From: CAZAQK01 sp050249355
GTDB taxonomy: Bacteria > Pseudomonadota > Alphaproteobacteria > Rickettsiales > SXRF01
Direction: 5' to 3'
DNA: 5,122 nt
Assembly: GCA_050249355.1 (NCBI GenBank)
Contig: JBFWQQ010000120.1
Location: 1 to 5,122, forward strand
Shown piece by piece: positions 1 to 4,287 of this stretch. Below the pieces are notes generated by a model. That model was given only the letters and a program-made list of their open reading frames with translations, did no database searches and was not told where the DNA came from. How positions within the stretch are numbered: the first letter of the stretch is position 1; each line of letters opens with the position of its first letter. Position numbers and translations under genes: made by a program.

Positions 1-283
1 TGATGGTTTCTTTTTTCAGGAGCACTTTTGACTTGCCGAATGGCTGGATATCGCAGATGCTTTCCTTGTGGCTAAAATCTTCTTTGGCTATTTCGTTTTT
101 TAAATAAGTGAGGGTGGCATCGATACCCTCGCGCGTGCCGGAGATGGTGCCGTTGAACCCTTCGGCAGCGACCAGCAGCGAACCCTTGATATCGTTCTTT
201 TTGAATTCGGCCAGAATAGCATCGCGCTTTTCCTCGTAATCGGGAAAGTCGAAAAAATGATACAATGCGGCGACAATAAACAT
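1..283 (-). CDS. trhO: tRNA uridine(34) hydroxylase TrhO (YceA/UPF0176 family), N-terminal fragment
   Basis: TrhO enzymes make 5-hydroxyuridine at the wobble base U34 of certain tRNAs, an oxygen-dependent step in the cytoplasm. Only the first 94 residues are present; the gene runs off the left edge. The protein opens MFIVAALYHFFDFPDYEEKR. It carries the N-terminal family signature at residues 33-54: KGSLLVAAEGFNGTISG followed by TREGID, where relatives usually read EGINGTIAG. The later HKES and KVLLKKE pieces (72-91) match the family's conserved KES...KVRLKKEIV stretch. The rhodanese domain with its catalytic Cys lies outside the window and cannot be judged. The start is the ATG at 281-283, because family homology begins there. 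No Shine-Dalgarno precedes it; heptamer repeats come within 3 nt of the ATG. It is divergent from the small gene at 364. Family assignment is firm; activity is inferred. Confidence 0.88.
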   Translation of the reverse strand, partial: MFIVAALYHFFDFPDYEEKRDAILAEFKKNDIKGSLLVAAEGFNGTISGTREGIDATLTYLKNEIAKEDFSHKESICDIQPFGKSKVLLKKETI

Positions 284-286
284 GCG

Positions 287-361
287 GACAGTTGATAGTT
301 GTAAAGGGCGGATAAATTACTTACACTACCGGTAACTGGCAACTAGTAACTGGTAACTGCC
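287..361. repeat. Mirrored AACTNNN heptamer arrays between divergent start codons
   Basis: On the plus strand four adjacent heptamers fill 334-361: AACTGGC, AACTAGT, AACTGGT, AACTGCC. On the minus strand two more fill 300-287: AACTATC, AACTGTC. The two arrays point away from each other, separated by 33 bp, and each ends 2-3 nt before a start codon (ATG at 364 on plus, ATG at 283 on minus). Minus-strand CAACTATCAACTGT (301-288) matches plus-strand CAACTAGTAACTGG (340-353) at 11 of 14 positions, so the pair can also form an imperfect hairpin. The role is unknown: a repeat expansion, a regulator-binding site, or a leader structure. The repeat pattern itself is directly visible. Confidence 0.8.
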
Positions 362-363
362 CT

Positions 364-591
364 ATGGCCATTCAACTGAACCCGAATTTCATACCTGCTG
401 CCACCGGCCGACCGGCCGAGAAACGCCGCGAGCGTACGCAAGGCAAGCTGCCGCCGGCGCCCCGGCAGGTCGCCCATATCAATTATATTCCTGCTCCTGA
501 GAGCTTACGCACCGTTATTGCCAGTGCGCTGGAAAGCTTTCGTGGTGGCGTGATCTGGGATCGCGGAAGTATCATCAACCTGTTAGTGTGA
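364..591 (+). CDS. Small hypothetical protein (75 aa), upstream of gcdH
   Basis: I cannot assign a function. The 75-residue product has a proline- and arginine-rich, probably disordered first half (NPNFIPAATGRPAEKRRER, then PPAPRQ). A more ordered second half starts at PAPESLRTVIASALESF and ends RGGVIWDRGSIINLLV. The tail (GG-hydrophobic-WDRGSIIN) looks like a conserved block, and I have a vague recollection of similar tails in small alphaproteobacterial proteins. There is no signal peptide, membrane segment or Cys. ATG 364 is the first start after the in-frame TAA at 313-315; no Shine-Dalgarno is visible because heptamer repeats occupy that space. It ends 7 nt before gcdH, so co-transcription is likely. 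That spacing, the structured C-terminus and the lack of any competing gene support a real gene. Confidence 0.6.
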   Translation: MAIQLNPNFIPAATGRPAEKRRERTQGKLPPAPRQVAHINYIPAPESLRTVIASALESFRGGVIWDRGSIINLLV

Positions 592-598
592 ATAAAAA

Positions 599-1786
599 AT
601 GCCCCTGAATTACGAAGATCCCTTACTGTTGGATGCGCAACTGACGGATGAAGAGCGCATGGTACGCGACTCCGCACGCTCCTATGCGCGTGAAAAATTA
701 CTGCCGCGTATCATAGAGGCCAACCGCCACGAAAAATTCGATGCTGCCATCATGAAGGAAATGGGCGGGCTCGGCCTCTTTGGCCCCACCATCGAGGGCT
801 ATGGCTGCGCCGGTGTGAGCCATGTGGCCTACGGGTTGATCTGTAAAGAAGTAGAATGGGTAGATTCAGGCTATCGTTCGGCCATGTCGGTGCAGTCGTC
901 GCTGGTGATGCATCCGATTCATGCCTACGGTACCGATGCCCATAAGGATAAATATCTGCCCGGCCTTGCCAAGGGCGAGCTGATCGGCTGCTTCGGCCTG
1001 ACCGAGCCCGACCACGGCTCCGATCCCGGCGGCATGAAAACCCGCGCCACCCGCAAGGGCGACAGCTATATATTGTCGGGCGCTAAAAACTGGATAACCA
1101 ATTCGCCGATCGCCGATGTGTTCGTGGTGTGGGCGAAAGTATTTGGCGATAAGGATATTGAAGATGGCACCATTAAAGGATTCATTCTCGAAAAAGGCAT
1201 GAAAGGGCTAAGCGCGCCTAAGATCGAAGGAAAGTTCTCCCTGCGTGCCTCCATCACCGGCATGATCGCCATGGAAGATGTTGTGGTGCCTGCCGGTAAT
1301 ATATTCCCGGAAGTATCCGGCCTGAAAGGCCCGTTCGGCTGCCTGAACAAGGCGCGTTACGGCATTGGCTGGGGGGCGTTGGGCGCCGCAGAATTCTGCT
1401 ACGAAGCAGCACGCGGCTACACGCTGGAGCGTAAACAGTTCGGCAAGCCGCTGGCGGCCAACCAGCTCATACAGAAAAAACTGGCCGACATGATGGTCGA
1501 TATCCATTTCGGCCTGCAGGCCTGCTACCGGGTCGGTCGCCTGATCGATGAAGGCAAATGGGTGCCGGAAATGATCTCGATGATCAAGCGCAACTCGGCC
1601 GGCAAGGCGCTGGAAATTGCCCGCACCAGCCGCGACATGCATGGCGGTAACGGTATCGCCGATGAATATCATGTGATTCGCCACGTCATGAATCTCGAAA
1701 GCGTGAATACGTACGAGGGTACCCACGACATCCATGCGTTGATACTTGGCAGGGCGATCACGGGATTACAGGCGTTTAGCAGTTAA
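599..1786 (+). CDS. gcdH: Glutaryl-CoA dehydrogenase (FAD-dependent acyl-CoA dehydrogenase)
   Basis: This enzyme oxidises and decarboxylates glutaryl-CoA to crotonyl-CoA in lysine and tryptophan breakdown, passing electrons to electron-transfer flavoprotein. The 395-residue product is full length. Acyl-CoA dehydrogenase landmarks appear in order: FGLTEPDHGSDPGG (132-145), WITNSP (165-170), RKQFGKPLA (278-286), MHGGNGI (347-353). Glutaryl-specific features are DSGYRSAMSVQSSLV (89-103), whose Arg93 corresponds to the human substrate-carboxylate-binding Arg94, and NTYEGTHDIHALILGRAITG (370-389), with Glu373 as the expected catalytic base. Human GCDH is very similar through these blocks. The ATG at 599 is chosen because relatives begin with an NYEDPLLLD-like segment; the next in-frame ATG (659) would remove it. 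The seven bases before the start are ATAAAAA with no Shine-Dalgarno, so translation may be coupled to the 75-aa gene ending at 591. Confidence 0.95.
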   Translation: MPLNYEDPLLLDAQLTDEERMVRDSARSYAREKLLPRIIEANRHEKFDAAIMKEMGGLGLFGPTIEGYGCAGVSHVAYGLICKEVEWVDSGYRSAMSVQSSLVMHPIHAYGTDAHKDKYLPGLAKGELIGCFGLTEPDHGSDPGGMKTRATRKGDSYILSGAKNWITNSPIADVFVVWAKVFGDKDIEDGTIKGFILEKGMKGLSAPKIEGKFSLRASITGMIAMEDVVVPAGNIFPEVSGLKGPFGCLNKARYGIGWGALGAAEFCYEAARGYTLERKQFGKPLAANQLIQKKLADMMVDIHFGLQACYRVGRLIDEGKWVPEMISMIKRNSAGKALEIARTSRDMHGGNGIADEYHVIRHVMNLESVNTYEGTHDIHALILGRAITGLQAFSS

Positions 1787-1789
1787 GTG

Positions 1790-1831
1790 GCCTCCGTGAT
1801 TTGCTGATGCAAGTCACATGAGGCGGGCTCA
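1790..1831 (+). repeat. Direct repeat copy 1, folding into a 35-nt hairpin
   Basis: It begins 3 nt after the gcdH stop. Bases 1790-1824 fold as follows: GCCTC (1790-1794) pairs GAGGC (1820-1824); a C versus AT internal loop follows; then GTGATTTGC (1796-1804) pairs GCAAGTCAC (1809-1817) with one G-T wobble around a TGAT loop. GGGCTCA completes the part shared with copy 2 at 2492-2533, 702 bp away in the same orientation. The two stems share geometry while several base pairs differ in a compensated way, so the structure seems to matter. There is no T-run after it, so it is not a classical intrinsic terminator. A REP-like element or an mRNA 3'-end stabiliser is possible. Confidence 0.78.
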
Positions 1832-1865
1832 GGGCTGGTGTGGCCTGCTGACCGCTCTTCATTAT

Positions 1866-1870
1866 AAAGG
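1866..1870 (+). promoter_or_regulatory. Shine-Dalgarno site of the 201-aa gene
   Basis: AAAGG lies six bases before the ATG at 1877. This spacing supports that start for the membrane-anchored protein. Confidence 0.6.
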
Positions 1871-1876
1871 TACTTT

Positions 1877-2482
1877 ATGAAAATTCTTTTGCCCATCCTC
1901 CTTCTCATCGCAGGCGGGGTGTTCTATTATCTTTCCTATTATCCGCCGGTAGTGCTCAAGGGGCGTACCGAGGGGGCATTGCAGACATTTGCAAACAGCG
2001 TGGAACTGAAAGACCGCGATGCGGTGGGAGCAGCGCTCGACCAGCTGATGACCGATGATGTGCAGGTGAAGCTCGATGTACATTTTTTCTCAATCACCTC
2101 GTCGGGTAATTCAGGTATCGTGCAGGATTTTGACAAGGGCGAGTTCATCCTGTTCGTCGACAATGTACTCTATCCGCTGTCGGATTACGGATTCATGCCG
2201 CAGCTGGAAACGTTCGTGCTGACAGAAGATCGCCAGTCGGCACAGATAACGTTTACAGCAAAAGCATGGGCGGATGGGGCATCATTGTTTGGCGGTGTTT
2301 CGGTAGAAACGCGCACCAGTACGGATGTGAGTTGTCAGGGGACAGTGCGGTTCACGCAGACAACCACACAGCTTGGCAAGGCAGATTGCAGCCTGACATT
2401 ACGCACCGTCCCCAAACCGGGGCAGGCGGAAAAGATCCAGAACAATGCCGACGCGATGCGGGATTTCTTGATTCAGAAATAG
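1877..2482 (+). CDS. Hypothetical membrane-anchored or exported protein (201 aa)
   Basis: I do not recognise the family. Residues 3-20 (ILLPILLLIAGGVFYYLS) form one hydrophobic segment after a single Lys, reading as an N-terminal membrane anchor or uncleaved signal. There is no lipobox Cys, so it is not a lipoprotein. The remaining ~180 residues should lie outside the cytoplasm. Residues 30-66 look like a helix pair (TEGALQTFANSVELKDRDAV and following), then alternating strand-like stretches to about 180. This order loosely recalls NTF2/SnoaL-like domains, but that is a guess from pattern only. The only two cysteines, Cys153 and Cys171, sit in neighbouring predicted strands and could form a disulfide, consistent with export. 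AAAGG 6 nt upstream supports the start. The gene stands alone between two direct hairpin repeats and converges on the hydratase gene. Confidence 0.8.
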   Translation: MKILLPILLLIAGGVFYYLSYYPPVVLKGRTEGALQTFANSVELKDRDAVGAALDQLMTDDVQVKLDVHFFSITSSGNSGIVQDFDKGEFILFVDNVLYPLSDYGFMPQLETFVLTEDRQSAQITFTAKAWADGASLFGGVSVETRTSTDVSCQGTVRFTQTTTQLGKADCSLTLRTVPKPGQAEKIQNNADAMRDFLIQK

Positions 2483-2491
2483 TGTTTGTAT

Positions 2492-2533
2492 GCCTCCGCG
2501 AAAATCTGCTGATGTTCGCATGAGGCGTGCTCA
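2492..2533 (+). repeat. Direct repeat copy 2, folding into a 35-nt hairpin
   Basis: It begins 9 nt after the stop of the 201-aa gene. GCCTC (2492-2496) pairs GAGGC (2522-2526), with the same C versus AT internal loop as copy 1. GCGAA (2498-2502) then pairs TTCGC (2515-2519), followed by an A-G mismatch, ATC/GAT pairing (2504-2506 with 2511-2513) and a TGCT loop. GTGCTCA follows, matching GGGCTCA of copy 1. Compared with copy 1 the pairs at 2499/2518, 2502/2515, 2504/2513 and 2505/2512 have changed on both sides and still pair. It lies in the 3' region between two convergent genes and could help separate their transcripts, but there is no T-run. Confidence 0.78.
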
Positions 2534-2701
2534 TCACTGATTCGCGCACCTGTGCTCGAATAACACTCAGGGGAGGCCAGCAGGCCGAGCGCCTGTCGCC
2601 GTAGCTTTAGCGAAGGTGTAAGCCTTCAGTTCGCTTCACTCGGCGCGCTAGTGCTGGCGCAGCGGATGTGATTTGCAGAAGTAAAGCACGGAAGCAAAAA
2701 A
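2534..2701. other. Convergent intergenic region with no gene
   Basis: I see no credible coding sequence here. It separates the 201-aa gene (plus) from the hydratase gene (minus). The middle holds inverted repeats, annotated separately at 2584-2644, followed by the GC-rich partial palindrome GCGCTAGTGCTGGCGC (2645-2660). I found no strong intrinsic terminator with a T-tract for either gene. Confidence 0.6.
2584..2644. repeat. Nested inverted repeat, possible dispersed repeat element
   Basis: The outer arm GCCGAG (2584-2589) pairs CTCGGC (2639-2644). The inner arm AGCGAA (2609-2614) pairs TTCGCT (2630-2635). An alternative inner stem is GAAGG (2612-2616) with CCTTC (2623-2627) around TGTAAG. 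The string CGCCGTAGCTTTAGCGAAGG (2598-2617) resembles repeats I recall from intergenic DNA of various bacterial genomes; that is memory, not a search. It may serve as a bidirectional transcription barrier between the convergent genes. Confidence 0.5.
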
Positions 2702-3478
2702 TTATTCTCCCTTAAAAACAGGCGTGCGCTTTTCATTAAAGGCATTGATGCCTTCATGCCGGTCTTTGGTTTTAAGCAGATTATTATAATGCGTAAGTTC
2801 GCACGCCAGCGCCTTTTCCAAGCTCACCCCGTCGCATTCTTTCACGGCCTGCTTGACCGCACGAACAGACAGCGGTGCATTTGCAGCAATCAGCTGGCCG
2901 GTTTCCAGCGCGTCTTTTACCCCCATGCCGTTGCCGCTTAAGTGATTTACCAGTCCCCACATGTGGGCCTCTTCGGCAGAAAATGCGCGGGCGGAAAACA
3001 CCAGTTCTTTGGCACGCGCGGTGCCGATGCGTTTGCCTAATTGATAGGTGCCGCCCAGCCCGGGCATGATGCCCAGTTTGGTTTCAGTGAGGCCGAAACG
3101 CGCATCGTACTCGGCATAGATAAAATCACAGGCGAGAGCCAGTTCCAGCCCGCCACCGAAGGCTGCGCCGTTGACGGCGGCAATCACGGGCAGGGGGCAG
3201 TCCAGTATGGCGTGCAGGGCGCCTTTGAAGGCGGCATGTTGCTGGTGCCATTGGCCTTCGTCCATGCCTTTGCGTTCTTTGAGGTCGGCCCCGGCGCAAA
3301 AATGCCTGCCTTTGCCGGTAATGACCAGCACACGACAATGTGCCGGCAGGTTGGCAAAAAAATCCTTTAATTCCAGAGCCATCTGACGGTTCAGGGCATT
3401 GGCGGCATCCGGTCGGCTCAGCGTGAGCACGGCCACCGGCTGATGCGAAAGGTCATATTCGAGGGTCTTGTATTCCAT
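2702..3478 (-). CDS. Enoyl-CoA hydratase/isomerase family protein, methylglutaconyl-CoA hydratase (AUH/LiuC)-like
   Basis: This crotonase-fold enzyme hydrates a 2-enoyl-CoA thioester in the cytoplasm. At 258 residues it has the normal family length. Oxyanion-hole segments are FCAGADLKER (60-69) and GAAFGGGLELALACDF (104-119). Both catalytic glutamates of true hydratases are present: Glu112 in GGGLE and Glu132 in LTETKLGIMPGLGG. FCAGADLKER, GGGLELALACD, KELVFSAR (157-164) and the C-terminal TKDR-EG--AF-EKR-P-(Y/F)KGE pattern match human AUH closely, suggesting 3-methylglutaconyl-CoA hydratase of leucine breakdown. Crotonyl-CoA, the product of GcdH, is an alternative substrate. The start at 3478 fits the family N-terminus; upstream there is only a weak GGG. 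It is divergent from trcR and convergent with the 201-aa gene. Family is certain; substrate is inferred. Confidence 0.9.
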   Translation of the reverse strand: MEYKTLEYDLSHQPVAVLTLSRPDAANALNRQMALELKDFFANLPAHCRVLVITGKGRHFCAGADLKERKGMDEGQWHQQHAAFKGALHAILDCPLPVIAAVNGAAFGGGLELALACDFIYAEYDARFGLTETKLGIMPGLGGTYQLGKRIGTARAKELVFSARAFSAEEAHMWGLVNHLSGNGMGVKDALETGQLIAANAPLSVRAVKQAVKECDGVSLEKALACELTHYNNLLKTKDRHEGINAFNEKRTPVFKGE

Positions 3479-3493
3479 GCAGCCCGAAAATAC

Positions 3494-3521
3494 TTGATTT
3501 GCAGCAAAAAACCACTAATTA
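3494..3521 (+). promoter_or_regulatory. Candidate promoter for trcR
   Basis: TTGATT (3494-3499) and TAATTA (3516-3521) are spaced 16 bp apart in the A/T-rich gap between the divergent hydratase and trcR genes, about 45 bp before the trcR start. This is a pattern match to the sigma70 consensus only; no other support is visible. Confidence 0.3.
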
Positions 3522-3545
3522 TTCACACCCTTCACTATGAAATAG

Positions 3546-3562
3546 GCAACAAGGAGCCTTGC
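3546..3562 (+). promoter_or_regulatory. trcR ribosome binding site inside a short inverted repeat
   Basis: AAGGAG (3551-3556) lies 9 nt before ATG 3566 and decides that start. It overlaps CAAG (3550-3553) and CTTG (3558-3561), which could pair around GAGC and hide the site. Alternatively GCAA (3546-3549) can pair TTGC (3559-3562), leaving AAGGAG in the loop. The ribosome site is solid; the switching idea is speculative because the stems are only 4 bp. Confidence 0.6.
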
Positions 3563-3565
3563 GAG

Positions 3566-4108
3566 ATGACATTACCATTAATGCCCAAAGCCACCGCCGT
3601 ATGGCTGGTAGAAAATACGGCCCTCAGCTTTGAGCAGATCGCGGAATTCTGCGGTATGCACCCGCTGGAGATCCAGGGCATTGCGGATGGCGATGTATCC
3701 TCGAGCGTGCGCGGGCTGGATCCCACCGCCAACGGACAGCTGACCAGCGATGAGATCCGGCGTTGCGAGGAAGATCCCGACGCGCGGCTGAACATTGCCG
3801 GCACGGCCCGCCAGTATATAAGCAAAAAGACAAAAGGCAGCCGCTATACTCCGGTGGCACGCCGCCAGGACAAGCCGGATGCGATCGCATGGCTGATCCG
3901 CCAGTATCCTGCCCTGCCGGATTCCAAAATCGTCAAGCTGATCGGTACCACCAAAAAGACCATTGAAGCCGTGCGCACCAAAACCCACTGGAATTCCAGC
4001 AATATAAGACCGAAAGACCCCGTTCTTCTCGGGCTTTGCAGCCAGACCCATCTGGACGGTGCCACTGCCGATTACAAGCCCACTACCAGTGAAGAAGCTA
4101 CCGGCTGA
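3566..4108 (+). CDS. trcR: Cell-cycle transcriptional regulator TrcR (DUF1013 family)
   Basis: DUF1013 proteins are small DNA-binding regulators typical of Alphaproteobacteria, named TrcR in current annotation for a role in cell-cycle transcription. The 180-residue product has normal length. Its N-terminus LMPKATAVWLVENTALSFEQ continues into IAEFCGMHPLEIQGIADGDV (residues 5-44), a helix-turn-helix-like block and family signature. GLDPTANGQLTSDEI (50-64) follows. A second conserved block covers RYTPVARRQDKPDAIAWLIR (93-112), with a further helix-turn-helix-like stretch through LIGTTKKTIEAVRTKTHWNS (125-144) and DPVLLGLCSQ (151-160). The tail after residue 165 looks variable. An upstream in-frame ATG (3443) would add 41 unrelated residues overlapping the hydratase gene. 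ATG 3566 has AAGGAG at good spacing and matches where the family starts, so I chose it. It appears to be monocistronic. Confidence 0.93.
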   Translation: MTLPLMPKATAVWLVENTALSFEQIAEFCGMHPLEIQGIADGDVSSSVRGLDPTANGQLTSDEIRRCEEDPDARLNIAGTARQYISKKTKGSRYTPVARRQDKPDAIAWLIRQYPALPDSKIVKLIGTTKKTIEAVRTKTHWNSSNIRPKDPVLLGLCSQTHLDGATADYKPTTSEEATG

Positions 4109-4287
4109 CGAAGATTCAATGGCTTAGTTTTCATAAAAGGAGTCAACTGCAGGAATTTCCTACAAAACCCCTTTTCGCTAACCATTTGGTAATCTTTCCG
4201 CTGTAGTCTGAATGGGAATTTAATTTTACCAGTAGCTTATGAGCTACGCTGATGCAAAAAATCACAATACTCTCGGAGTGCACAAAT
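4109..4287 (+). other. Intergenic leader upstream of the prepilin gene
   Basis: This 179-bp stretch has no coding sequence I can support. It holds two GANTC sites (GATTC 4113-4117, GAGTC 4140-4144), which are possible CcrM methylation sites if this lineage has CcrM, and the hairpin at 4232-4247. I found no convincing terminator for trcR and no clear promoter pair for the prepilin. Confidence 0.5.
4232..4247 (+). other. Short hairpin in the prepilin leader
   Basis: GTAGCT (4232-4237) and AGCTAC (4242-4247) are perfect complements around a TATG loop. It lies about 40 nt before the prepilin start and about 28 nt before its ribosome site. No T-run follows, so an intrinsic terminator is unlikely; it could be a 5'-leader stem or an operator. 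Confidence 0.45.

Noticed and set aside
100..342. 80-aa minus-strand open frame over the trhO start region
   Set aside because: It is out of frame with the clear TrhO reading (283 to 1) and its translation shows no family features; it is a shadow.
1208..1735. 175-aa minus-strand open frame inside gcdH
   Set aside because: It lies wholly opposite strongly conserved gcdH codons and reads as low-complexity antisense.
2492..2533. Intrinsic terminator call for the hairpin after the 201-aa gene
   Set aside because: The stem is there but no T-run follows it on either strand, so I list it as a structured repeat instead.
2669..2676. TGATTTGC recurring near 1798, 2669 and 3495
   Set aside because: It is an 8-mer with no consistent position or pairing; chance recurrence is likely.
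3537..3545. ATG AAA TAG two-codon frame before trcR
   Set aside because: It has no ribosome site of its own and such strings are expected by chance.
3443..3565. Longer start for trcR at 3443
   Set aside because: It would overlap the divergent hydratase start and add residues foreign to the family; ATG 3566 has a good ribosome site and matches the family N-terminus.
4248..4257. GCTGATGCAA, an exact 10-mer also found in hairpin copy 1 (1803-1812)
   Set aside because: The flanks do not keep the GCCTC/GAGGC arms, and a 10-bp match within 5 kb is expected by chance.
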